From CAXMQZ01 sp963707075 (lineage in GTDB: Bacteria; Acidobacteriota; Thermoanaerobaculia; Multivoradales; JAHEKO01), in NCBI GenBank assembly GCA_963707075.1, contig CAVPOX010000002.1:124001-188000 (forward strand): a DNA stretch of 64,000 nucleotides, in the 5' to 3' direction. The notes below the pieces were generated by a model. That model did not search any database and was not told the origin of the DNA. It saw only the letters and a program-made list of their open reading frames with translations. Position 1 is the first letter of the stretch. Every line of letters begins with the position of its first letter. Positions 17,960 through 26,290 of this stretch are shown one piece after another. The position numbers and the translations under genes are program-made.

Positions 17960-19683
17960 AACCCTTGCGGAAATCGCTCTTGCCGAGCTGCGCATTGACC
18001 AGGACCGGCCGGCCGCTCGACGCCTCCGATTTGGCCGTCGACAGCACCTCACCCATGTCGTCAGCCTGATGGAGTGACAACCCCCTCCCGCCAAAGCCCT
18101 CGGCTACCACGTCGTAGTCTGTGCGACGCAAGGTGGTGCCGACGTCGTCTCCGAGTATCTCGACCTGGTCGCGCGCGATCTGCGCCCAACTGGCGTCATT
18201 GCCGACGACAGCGATGACTGGAAGATCGTGACGAACGAAGGTATCGAATTCGGCGATGCTGAAGGCCGCGGACCCATCGCCGTAGACGATCCAGACCTCC
18301 GCCTCGGGTCGGCACAGCTTGGCGCCCAGGGCGAATCCCGCCCCCACCCCCAGGGTCCCGAAGACCCCGGGATCGAGCCAGCTGAGTGGACTTCGCGGAC
18401 AGAGGACATAGGACGCTGTCGCCACAAAATCGCCGCCATCGGCAACCATCACACTGTTTTCGGCAACGCGGTTCTCGATCTCCCGGCACAGGGCGAGGGG
18501 ATTGAGGAATTCAGTCGCCTCCCCGGAACGCTCGACGATCTGCTGCTGCCGACTCTCGTCGCGTTCCCGCAGGGTCTTCAACCAGGGCTCCCATCTGCCG
18601 CTCTCGGTGATGGACGCCGCGCGAGACTCCTGCAGAGTCCCTCCAGGATCCGCCACCAGGCCCAAATCGGGATTGCGGTTCTTGCGCACTGTCTCTTGGT
18701 CGCGATTGATCGCGATCAGTCTCGCCCGGCGATCGATTTGTCGCCCGTAATCCAGCCGAAAGTCACATGGCACCCCGGCCAGAATCACCAGGTCCGCGTC
18801 CCGCAGCGCCTGACGCCGCTGGTGACGCAGTTGTAGGCGGTGCGCCTTTCCCGACAGGCCTCGCGCCATACCCGAGAGATAAGACAGGTACCCCGAGATG
18901 CTCTACAGCCGGGCCAGATGCTCGACATCGGCAGGTTGCAGCAGGGCCTGGCTACCGATCATCAGTACCGGCCTCCGCGAGGACCCGATCAAGCCTCGAG
19001 CTCGCCTCAGACCAGCCTTCGGCGGTCCGGGGAACCCGGCAGCAGCCGGCGACGAAGGGGCAGAGTCAGCTCTTCCCGCAAAGAGTCTGTCGACGTGGCG
19101 TCGCAGAGTACCACTGCAGAGCTCGACCCTGCAGACTCCGGGGTCCCGCTTCGCCGGTCTTGGCACCGTACATTTCGCGCACCAACGCTTCGTCGTAGAG
19201 CAGGTCGACCGGGCACTCGACGAACACCGGTCCCGGCACGCCCTCCTGGGCTCGGTGAAAAGCCTTGTTCAAGGTCGGGCCCAGATCCCGGACTCGACGA
19301 ACGGACACCGCCCACTTCACGTGTGGCCCAAAGAGCGCGATCTGATCGATGTCCTGAAGGGCACCCCTGCCCTTCAGAATCGTCCCTGTCGCCCCGCCCA
19401 GAACCACGATGGGTGACTGGGCGAGTTGAGCGTTCTTGACCGCGGTGAGGGTATTCGTGCAACCGGGGCCCGCGGTCACCGCGGCCACACCCGGAATCCC
19501 GGTCAGTCGCGCGACGGCATCGGCTGCGAAAACAGCCGTCGCTTCATGCCGCACATCGACGACTCGCAGCCCTCGTTGCTTCGCCCCGACGAGAATGGGC
19601 GAGATGTGGCCGCCGCAGAGCGTGAACAGAAAGCGCACACCGTGCGCTTCGAGGGTCGCGGCGACCTCTTCTCCACCGTTCAC
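17946..19683 (-). pseudogene. ILVBL-type thiamine pyrophosphate enzyme, broken by frameshifts
   Basis: The protein aligns end to end (from memory) with eukaryotic ILVBL / acetolactate-synthase-like proteins but lies in several frames. Part one (from 19683) has GGHISPIL, VDVRHEATAVFAADA with the TPP-activating Glu, and GPVFVECPVDLLY. Near 19107 one extra T moves the reading frame, and the protein continues as LRRHVDRLFAG through RRPVLMIGSQALL. An in-frame TAG at 18903-18905 is avoided if a missing base before it and an extra base near 18880 are assumed, restoring VEHLGVPV and then YLSGMARG. The C-terminal part is intact with FGTLGVGAGFALGAK and the TPP/Mg motif GDGSAAFS...GND. Both halves are well conserved, so sequencing indels or very recent inactivation are the two explanations. 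Reaction expected: TPP-dependent carbon-carbon lyase or synthase chemistry. Confidence 0.8.
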
Positions 19684-19693
19684 AGCCGGGTGC

Positions 19694-21325
19694 CTATTCT
19701 TCTCCCATGTGCGGATAGGCGATATCGGTCGGCGGCACGAAAGTCTCCTTCAACGATCGCTGGGAGGTCCAGCGCAGCAGGTTCACCATCGAGCCCGCCT
19801 TGTCGTTGGTTCCGGACGCTCGCGCACCCCCAAAGGGCTGTTGCCCGACCACCGCCCCAGTCGGTTTGTCGTTGATGTAGAAATTCCCTGCTGCGTGACA
19901 TAGGGCCTTTGTCATCTGGGCGATGATGCGCCTGTCTCGCGCCCAGATGGCACCCGTCAAGGCATAGGGACTGGTGGCGTCGCATTGTTCCAGGGTGTCT
20001 TTGAATTTGCTGTCCGGATAAACCTTGATGGTCAAGATGGGCGCGAAGATCTCCTCACTCATCAACTTCGACTTGGCATCCTTGGACACCACGACCGTCG
20101 GGTGAATGAAGTAGCCCTTCTTCTTGTTCCCCTTCCCACCAGCGATGATCTCGAATCGATTCGAACCCCTGGCGAAATCGATGTAGGACATCGCGTTGTC
20201 GAAGGCGCTTTCGTCGATCACCGCACACATGAAATTACGGAAATCGGTGGGTGCCCCCATCTTGATGGTGCGCATGGTGGCCACCAGTCGGTCCTGAACC
20301 TCCGGCCAGATCGATCTGGGGATGTAGGCGCGAGAAGCCGCCGAGCACTTCTGCCCTTGATACTCGAAAGCACCGCGGACGAGAGCGGTCACCAGGCCAT
20401 CGATGTCGGCCGATCGATGGGCGAAGACGAAGTCCTTGCCGCCCGTTTCACCGACGATCCTTGGATAGGTGCGATAGTTGGCGATATTGTCACCGACCTG
20501 CTTCCACAGGCGCTGGAATGTTCCCGTCGAGCCCGTGAAGTGAATGCCAGCCAGACCGGGTTGCGCCATGACCGGGTCCCCCACATTGGCCCCCTTGCCA
20601 GGCAGGAAGTTGATGACACCCGGAGGCATTCCGGCTTCCTCGAGAAGCTTCATGATGAAGTAATTCGAGTACAAGGATGTCGATGCAGGCTTCCATAGAA
20701 CAGTGTTGCCCATCAGGGCAGGTGCCGTCGGCAGGTTCGCCGAAATGGAAGTGAAATTGAAGGGCGTGACGGCGAAGACAAAGCCCTCCAGGGCGCGGTA
20801 TTCGGCGTAGTCCCAGATACCCGGAGCCGAGATAGGCTGCTGCGCATACAACTGCCGCACGAAGTAGGGGTTGAAGCGGAAGAAATCGACGATCTCGGCG
20901 GCCGCATCGATCTCCGCCTGGAAGACCGTCTTGGACTGATTGAGCATGGTGGAGGCGTTGAACGTGTCGCGCCAGGGACCCGCCAACAGCTCAGCGGCCT
21001 TCAACAGGACGGCGGCTCGTGCTTCCCACTCCATCGCTGACCATTCGTGCCAGGCCTTGTCAGCCGCCGCTACCGCCTTCTCGACCTCCGTCGGACCCGC
21101 CTGGTGGACGGTCGCCAGAACGTGGCCATGATCGTGGGGACAGACGGCTTCGGTCGTCTTCCCGGTGCGAATCTCTCGGCCACCGATGATCACGGGGATC
21201 TCGATCTGCTCGGCGAGCATCTCGTCGAGCTTCTTCTTCAGCGACAGTTTTTCGGGTGAGCCGGGCCCGTACGAGCGCACAGGCTCGTTGACGGGATCCG
21301 GAACGCGCACGATTCCGTTGGCCAT
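19694..21325 (-). CDS. pruA: L-glutamate gamma-semialdehyde (1-pyrroline-5-carboxylate) dehydrogenase
   Basis: 543 residues, typical of the ALDH4A1-like form that is not fused to proline dehydrogenase. It oxidises glutamate semialdehyde to glutamate with NAD in proline catabolism. Visible motifs are NFTSISANLPTAPALMGNTV, the general base in GETGGKD, the catalytic Cys in YQGQKCSAASR, and a C-terminal QPFGGARASGTNDKAG. The N-terminus (VNEPVRSYGPGSPE) is also typical of this subgroup. The start has a strong AGGGAGG site 9 bases upstream. No proline dehydrogenase gene is in the window. Confidence 0.95.
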   Translation of the reverse strand: MANGIVRVPDPVNEPVRSYGPGSPEKLSLKKKLDEMLAEQIEIPVIIGGREIRTGKTTEAVCPHDHGHVLATVHQAGPTEVEKAVAAADKAWHEWSAMEWEARAAVLLKAAELLAGPWRDTFNASTMLNQSKTVFQAEIDAAAEIVDFFRFNPYFVRQLYAQQPISAPGIWDYAEYRALEGFVFAVTPFNFTSISANLPTAPALMGNTVLWKPASTSLYSNYFIMKLLEEAGMPPGVINFLPGKGANVGDPVMAQPGLAGIHFTGSTGTFQRLWKQVGDNIANYRTYPRIVGETGGKDFVFAHRSADIDGLVTALVRGAFEYQGQKCSAASRAYIPRSIWPEVQDRLVATMRTIKMGAPTDFRNFMCAVIDESAFDNAMSYIDFARGSNRFEIIAGGKGNKKKGYFIHPTVVVSKDAKSKLMSEEIFAPILTIKVYPDSKFKDTLEQCDATSPYALTGAIWARDRRIIAQMTKALCHAAGNFYINDKPTGAVVGQQPFGGARASGTNDKAGSMVNLLRWTSQRSLKETFVPPTDIAYPHMGEE

Positions 21326-21408
21326 GACACAAACCTCCCTTTTCGGGTTCTCAGATCAGATGGGGGCTAAGACGCCCTTTCCATCGTATCGCAAATACAG
21401 GGAGTGAA

Positions 21409-21777
21409 TCAGAGGCGCAGGGCGGTCCAGGCGAACAGGCCGAAGCCAGCCACCATCAAGATGCCACCGAGAGGGGTGACGGCGCCCAACCATCGCGGGC
21501 CACCCAAGGCCAGCCACCCGACTGTGTCGCAGAAGATCAACGCACCGACCAGCAGCATCCATCCGGCCACGTCGAAACCCGGTCGCGGCCACTGGGAGGC
21601 CGTCACCCCGATCAGGGTGAGCCCCAGGCCGCCGTACATCAAATAACGAGCCGCCGTCTCCCAGAGCTCCAGCTCCCTGGGATCGAGCCTGGACCGCAGG
21701 CCATGAGCACCGAAAGCTCCGCCGAGGACTGCGACAGCGCAAAGGATCGGCCCAACTACCAGGAAGATGGATCGCAC
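21409..21777 (-). CDS. DUF423 family membrane protein
   Basis: 122 residues with four hydrophobic segments. The family signature GAFGAHGL follows the first helix (FLVVGPILCAVAVLG), and a YLMYGGLGL stretch and GGILMVAGFGLFAW lie later. DUF423 proteins (YgdD, TMEM256-like) are small inner-membrane proteins of unknown function. It lies 11 bp downstream of the following small gene on the same strand and is probably co-transcribed. Confidence 0.87.
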   Translation of the reverse strand: MRSIFLVVGPILCAVAVLGGAFGAHGLRSRLDPRELELWETAARYLMYGGLGLTLIGVTASQWPRPGFDVAGWMLLVGALIFCDTVGWLALGGPRWLGAVTPLGGILMVAGFGLFAWTALRL

Positions 21778-21788
21778 GATTAGCTCTC

Positions 21789-22061
21789 TCAGAGGTCGCC
21801 CAGGCGCCGGATCGATGTCACCTTGTCCGCCGGGATCTCTACGCGATCATACTTCTTCCAGAACCCCAACTGCGCCGCACGCTCGACGTAGTCCGCCTTG
21901 CTGCGCCCAGCTTCGCCTTCGCGGTGGACGTCGACGTCGACAAGCCTCACGCCGGCATCGTCCATGTCGTCACACCGACCGATGAAGATCTCTTCGCCGA
22001 TCGTGTCCACGACGATGGTGATGCCGTGAAGCTCGTGCTTGTCGTGGTGGAAGGTGCCCAT
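21789..22061 (-). CDS. Conserved hypothetical protein, 90 aa
   Basis: A small soluble protein starting MGTFHHDKHELHGITI. Its ATG directly follows the stop codon of the bacilliredoxin gene (TGA then ATG), so translation is coupled. It has no membrane segment and no Cys pair. It is rich in Asp, Glu and Val, with a compact beta-like first half (GITIVVDTIGEEIFIGRCDD) and a charged C-terminus. I cannot name a family. The tight coupling suggests a role near thiol redox biology, but this is only inferred from position. Confidence 0.65.
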   Translation of the reverse strand: MGTFHHDKHELHGITIVVDTIGEEIFIGRCDDMDDAGVRLVDVDVHREGEAGRSKADYVERAAQLGFWKKYDRVEIPADKVTSIRRLGDL

Positions 22062-22499
22062 TCAGGATGCAGTGGTCGCGGGAGCGAAGTACCGATCGAA
22101 CGCCGAGGTCAAGTCAGCCGCCACCTCTTCGGCACTGCGGCTCTCGATCCGATGACGGGGCACGAAGTAGACCAGCTCGCCTTCCTTGAAGAGCGCTATC
22201 GAGGGACTGCTGGGCGGGATGTCGGCGAAGTACTCCCGTGCCTTCTGTGTGGCCTCGACATCCTGACCGGCAAAGACAGTCACCAGACGCTCCGGCTTGT
22301 TCTGGTTCTGCATCGCCATGGCGACACCGGGCCGCGCCTGACCAGCGGCGCACCCGCACACCGAGTTGATCACCAGAATGGCCGAAGGAGCTTTTTCATC
22401 CATGAAGCTGTCGACTGCCTCCCCGGTCATCAAGTCCTCGAAACCGAGGGAGGCCAACTCTTCTCGCATGGGATTCACAATCAAGGGACTGTATGGCAC
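22062..22499 (-). CDS. BrxA/BrxB-type bacilliredoxin (YphP family)
   Basis: 145 residues with a GTG start at 22499 and AAGGAGAG about seven bases upstream. The family's redox motif CGC is present in INSVCGCAAGQARPG, followed by DVEATQKAREYF and PSSPSIALFKEGELVYFVPRHRIE, giving a thioredoxin-like fold of the usual 145-residue length. Bacilliredoxins remove bacillithiol or similar low-molecular-weight thiols from proteins after oxidative stress. It is divergent from the secreted DJ-1/PfpI gene, with a 117-bp shared promoter region. Confidence 0.92.
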   Translation of the reverse strand: MPYSPLIVNPMREELASLGFEDLMTGEAVDSFMDEKAPSAILVINSVCGCAAGQARPGVAMAMQNQNKPERLVTVFAGQDVEATQKAREYFADIPPSSPSIALFKEGELVYFVPRHRIESRSAEEVAADLTSAFDRYFAPATTAS

Positions 22500-22616
22500 T
22501 GTTATCTCTCCTTATTCTCGAAACTCCGGATTCCCGAGCGTCGAGCCCGAGAGCGACGCCTATTCTACGCAACCGAGTGTGATGCGGTTTGCTGGCCGAT
22601 GCTACACTGAATTTCC

Positions 22617-23375
22617 ATGCGGTGCCTGTCTGCACTTCTCCAGATCTCCTGTCTTGGCCAGTGTTTTCTGGCCCTTCAACCAGCACTCGCAGAGGTTGGA
22701 ACCGCAGCTTTCGAGCTGCCTGAGGATCGACCGTTGCGGGCAGGCTTCCTGCTGATCGACGGTGTCTACAACACCGAGCTCATGGCACCCTGGGATGTCT
22801 TCCAGCACACCAGGTACCACTCGGCACCTCACCCGGGAATCGAGGTCTTCACGGTCGCCAGGAGCTCTCAACCCGTCTCCACAGCCGAAGGGCTGCGCAT
22901 CGTCCCCGATTTCACCTTCGAGTCAGCCCCACCCGTCGACATCCTCGTGGTCCCGAGTGCCGAGCACAGTCGAGACGCCGACCGGCAAGACGAGGCCGTG
23001 ATCGCCTGGGTCCGACAGGTGGGCTCGCAAGCAAGGTTCGTGATGTCCCTGTGCTGGGGCGCGTTCGTACTGGCTGAAGCCGGGCTTCTCGATGATCATG
23101 CCTGCACCACCTTCCCGGAAGACTTGCGTTCGTTCGCAGAGGCTTTCCCGCACCTCGACCTGCGTGTCAACGTCAGCTTTGTCCACGACGGGAACGTTCT
23201 GACCTCTCAAGGCGGTGCCCGAAGCTACGACGTGGCGATGTACCTGGTCGACCTGATCTTCGGCGAGACGGTGGCTCGAGCTGTGGGCAAAGGACTACTC
23301 ATCGAATGGCCGACGCCCGAGGAGCTGCGCTACCCCTTCGTTTCCGATCCACTGATGTCACGACTATCTGATTAA
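22617..23375 (+). CDS. Secreted DJ-1/PfpI family protein
   Basis: 252 residues. The N-terminus looks like a signal peptide (LLQISCLGQCFLALQPALA), so the protein is probably periplasmic, which is less usual for this superfamily. The core begins with RAGFLLIDGVYNTELMAPWDVF. The nucleophile-elbow Cys lies in VMSLCWGAFVLAEAGLL, the DJ-1/PfpI position, and TSQGGARSYDVAMYLVD is the later conserved block seen in GATase1-like transcription-factor domains. No HTH region is present, so this is a stand-alone domain. Activity (hydratase, deglycase-like or protease-like) cannot be assigned. Confidence 0.82.
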   Translation: MRCLSALLQISCLGQCFLALQPALAEVGTAAFELPEDRPLRAGFLLIDGVYNTELMAPWDVFQHTRYHSAPHPGIEVFTVARSSQPVSTAEGLRIVPDFTFESAPPVDILVVPSAEHSRDADRQDEAVIAWVRQVGSQARFVMSLCWGAFVLAEAGLLDDHACTTFPEDLRSFAEAFPHLDLRVNVSFVHDGNVLTSQGGARSYDVAMYLVDLIFGETVARAVGKGLLIEWPTPEELRYPFVSDPLMSRLSD

Positions 23376-23389
23376 CCAGAGGCCATGCA

Positions 23390-24580
23390 ATGACAACTCA
23401 GTCTGAAACTCCCGTTGCAGCCGGGACCGGCCGCCTGCTCCTGGGACCGGGTCCATCGATGGTTCACCCACGCGTCTACCAGGCCCTCGCAAGGCCCCTC
23501 TGCGGACATCTCGACCCCGAATTCCTGGCGCTGATGGACGAGGTTCAGGATCGGCTCCGCCAGGTCTTTCGTACGCAGAACCCTCTGACAGTGGCGATAT
23601 CCGGCACCGGAAGCGCCGGCATGGAGGCGGCCCTGGTGAATCTCATCGAGCCCGATGACGCCGTGCTGGTCTGCGTCAACGGCGTTTTTGGCCTGCGCAT
23701 GGCGGATATCGTCGAGCGCTGTGGTGGGGTGCTTCACCGGATCGACCGCCCCTGGGGCGAGGTCTTCGACCCGGAGCAGATCGCCGCCAAGCTGGGCGAG
23801 CACCCGAAGATCAAGCTGGTATCCATCGTTCATGCGGAAACCTCCACCGGGGCCCGACAGCCCCTTGAAGACATCGGCCAGATCTGCCGTGCGCAAGATC
23901 GCCTTCTGGTCGTCGATGCCGTGACATCTCTGGCCGGAATCGAATTGAAAGTCGACGCGTGGAACATCGATGCGTGCTACAGCGGCACCCAGAAGTGTCT
24001 GAGCTGTCCCCCGGGCCTGGCACCTCTCACCGTTGGCCCCCGCGCCATGGAGAAACTGCGGAGCCGCAAAACCAAGGTCCAGAGTTGGTACCTGGACCTG
24101 AGTATGATCGAAAGCTACTGGACCGAGCGACATCGCACCTACCACCACACCGCCCCGATCTCGATGAGTTATGGATTGCACGAAGCTCTGGCCCTGGTAC
24201 TGGAAGAAGGACTCGAGGAGCGCTTTGTCCGCCATGCCCTGCACAGCCGAGCACTGCTGGCGGGTCTCGAGGTTCTGGGATGCCAGCCGTCGGTCCCCGT
24301 CGGCCACCGGCTGCCGATGCTCAACGCAGTCAGCATCCCCGAGGGAATCGACGATGCCCGGGTGCGGAGCGCCCTGCGAACCCGACACAACATAGAGATC
24401 GGCGGCGGCCTGGCTGAGCTCGCAGGAAAGATCTGGCGAATCGGACTGATGGGAGAATCGGCCCGGAAGGAGTCGGTCATGGCACTGCTGACCGGGCTGG
24501 AAGCGATCTTCTCCGACCTCGGTCGGAGGACTTCACCCGGAGCCGCCGGGCAAGCCGCCCTGGATATCTATGGTCGCTGA
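23390..24580 (+). CDS. Class V aminotransferase, alanine/serine-glyoxylate type
   Basis: 396 residues, PLP-dependent fold type I. Near the N-terminus is LLGPGPSMVHPRV, then SGTGSAGMEAALVNL for PLP-phosphate contact, SIVHAETSTGARQPL and VVDAVTSLAG. The Schiff-base Lys is in YSGTQKCLSCPPGL, and the C-terminal IEIGGGLAELAGKIWRIGLMG matches AGXT-like enzymes. It moves an amino group from alanine or serine to glyoxylate (or a related oxoacid), giving glycine. It starts 14 bp after the DJ-1/PfpI gene. Purine-derived glyoxylate or photorespiratory-type salvage are possible roles. Confidence 0.9.
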   Translation: MTTQSETPVAAGTGRLLLGPGPSMVHPRVYQALARPLCGHLDPEFLALMDEVQDRLRQVFRTQNPLTVAISGTGSAGMEAALVNLIEPDDAVLVCVNGVFGLRMADIVERCGGVLHRIDRPWGEVFDPEQIAAKLGEHPKIKLVSIVHAETSTGARQPLEDIGQICRAQDRLLVVDAVTSLAGIELKVDAWNIDACYSGTQKCLSCPPGLAPLTVGPRAMEKLRSRKTKVQSWYLDLSMIESYWTERHRTYHHTAPISMSYGLHEALALVLEEGLEERFVRHALHSRALLAGLEVLGCQPSVPVGHRLPMLNAVSIPEGIDDARVRSALRTRHNIEIGGGLAELAGKIWRIGLMGESARKESVMALLTGLEAIFSDLGRRTSPGAAGQAALDIYGR

Positions 24581-24590
24581 GGGCCGCTGA

Positions 24591-25976
24591 CTAGCCAGTC
24601 TTCGAGAAATAGACTCGCAATTGCTCGCCGGCCGCTTCCGTCCGCAGCAACTCGACCTCGACGTCTACCAGATCGGCCACGATATGGAGCGAGTTGACAC
24701 CGTTGTCCTCGTGCATACCGGTACGAATCTGCCTCACGTGATCGGTCTGCAATTCGATCAAGCGCTGAGCGCAGGGCCGTTGCACCCCACGAATCCTGAC
24801 AACCTCCCGCGGCCGGTCGCCATTGATCCTGAAATCGTCGATCTGCTCGGCCTGAAACGAACCGTCAGCCCACAGCGTCACCACGGTCTCACCGGCCTCG
24901 TCCCGCCAGGTGATGCGGTCGACTCCCGTCATCGCTTTCTGCGTGGCCTCGACAGGTGTCGGGCTGTCGAGCGGCGCGACTTCCGGCGAGGCTTCGTTCT
25001 GTGCGATCTCGGAGAGTTTGGAGGCCAGGGACTCTTCACTCGAGTCTGGCGGCACAAACCCGGTCTGGGAGCTCGCGGCCGGAACCGTCTGGGCCTGCAC
25101 CGATTCGGCCGGTGTCGCTCGCCAACTGCCTTGCGCCCTGGGCCGAATGACAAACACGTAGAAGACTGCCCCCAGGGCTGCGCCCAGGAGCATCAATAGC
25201 AAGATCACCCAGAGATCCTTCCGGCTGCTCTTCTCGGGTTCCTCGGGCAGCCAGGGCAGCCCGGCATCGATGTCGCGGCTCTGCTGAGCAGCCAGGACGT
25301 CGATTGAGGGCTCGGGGTGCTCGGTGATCTCCAGTTCGGCACCGCGCTCCGGGGGAAGATCCACCAGGTCTCCGGCCTCGATCAACAAAGCTTCAGGCTC
25401 GGGCCGAGATGGTCTTGAGTCCCAATCGGCGTCGGTGTCAACCTCGATCTCGGCCGCCGAGTCCGCCTTCGCTGACTCGGCGCGAAACTCTGCTTCGAGG
25501 TCGTCCAGGGTGAGGCTGAATTCCTTTGCTGGATCGCTCTGCGCTCCACTCTCACCGAAGAGCTCGTCCGCCGACAGCTCCCGGTCCTGCAGGCTTCGAG
25601 CGTCGGATTCCTCCGCCGGCACTTCGGCTTCGAGCTCGTCGTCCTCGGTTGCCACCTCCAAGACACTCGGCAGCTCCATCAGCGGCACCCCTTTGCGCCG
25701 ATAGTGCTCGAGCAGCTTTGGCAAAAGCTTGAGGCTGGGCGGATCGAGGTGCAGGAGCCGCACAAACAGGCCATCATCCCGGGTCTGCACGACTTCCCCA
25801 GACCCTTTGAGAACAGAGAAGCCGTCTCGAATGCGCACATGAAAAGCCACCTCCGCCCCGACATCACGCGGTTCCGAGGTCTCGAAGAAGATCCCCTCCT
25901 CGGAAAGTCGCTGGGCGTAGCCATCCAGCACCTCATGAAAGCTGGCGAACTCCACAACGAGATCTTTATCAGGCAT
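24591..25976 (-). CDS. PilZ-like / AMIN-domain single-pass membrane protein
   Basis: 461 residues from the ATG at 25976, preceded by GGAGG; a longer frame to 26036 lacks such a site. Residues 1-90 resemble the TIGR02266-type PilZ-like domain (VEFASFHEVLDGY, LSEEGIFFET, VVQTRDDGLFVRLLHLD) but lack the RxxxR c-di-GMP-binding arginines. Residues about 100-270 are an acidic linker. One transmembrane helix follows (LWVILLLMLLGAALGAVFYVFVI), then a Ser/Pro-rich stretch and a C-terminal AMIN domain (DRITWRDEAGETVVTLWADG to the end), a fold that targets periplasmic proteins to peptidoglycan or the envelope. The layout suggests a cytoplasm-to-periplasm link, perhaps in pilus or envelope assembly. It is convergent with the aminotransferase, 10 bp apart. 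Confidence 0.75.
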   Translation of the reverse strand: MPDKDLVVEFASFHEVLDGYAQRLSEEGIFFETSEPRDVGAEVAFHVRIRDGFSVLKGSGEVVQTRDDGLFVRLLHLDPPSLKLLPKLLEHYRRKGVPLMELPSVLEVATEDDELEAEVPAEESDARSLQDRELSADELFGESGAQSDPAKEFSLTLDDLEAEFRAESAKADSAAEIEVDTDADWDSRPSRPEPEALLIEAGDLVDLPPERGAELEITEHPEPSIDVLAAQQSRDIDAGLPWLPEEPEKSSRKDLWVILLLMLLGAALGAVFYVFVIRPRAQGSWRATPAESVQAQTVPAASSQTGFVPPDSSEESLASKLSEIAQNEASPEVAPLDSPTPVEATQKAMTGVDRITWRDEAGETVVTLWADGSFQAEQIDDFRINGDRPREVVRIRGVQRPCAQRLIELQTDHVRQIRTGMHEDNGVNSLHIVADLVDVEVELLRTEAAGEQLRVYFSKTG

Positions 25977-26290
25977 AGCAGCCTCCGCAACCGCCCTTAT
26001 CCAAAAGAGAAACCATTCTAGCGCGCCGTGGTCCACTTCCGGCTCGACATCGATCGCCAGACCTTCCAGGATTCGATTCTAGTGGGCGAGAGAGCCGATG
26101 ATCCAGATGACCTGGTAGATCTTCCCAGCTCGTTGTTCCGCTGTATCGGGCTGGTGTTTCAAGAATCCGCCGGCTTTGTCGGGCGCGACAGTCGAGTTCC
26201 AGGCCGTGAACGAGAACGACAATCGAGACCGGCCGCGGTCAAGTCTGCGTTCGGGAAGGGGTAAACTCACGATCTCGAGAAGGAGCCACC
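25977..26290. other. Divergent intergenic region, 314 bp
   Basis: Lies between the PilZ-AMIN gene (minus) and lepA (plus). Short open frames exist on both strands but none has a convincing ribosome site or family resemblance. The lepA ribosome site AAGGAG ends about seven bases before the GTG at 26291. No clear hairpin terminator is seen. Confidence 0.45.

Noticed and set aside
19007..19462. Separate 151-residue gene antisense or in frame with the TPP enzyme
   Set aside because: It is an out-of-frame reading of the ILVBL-type gene and has no conserved motif.
26028..26270. Small open frames on both strands between the PilZ-AMIN gene and lepA
   Set aside because: No ribosome site, no family match and low confidence in either direction.
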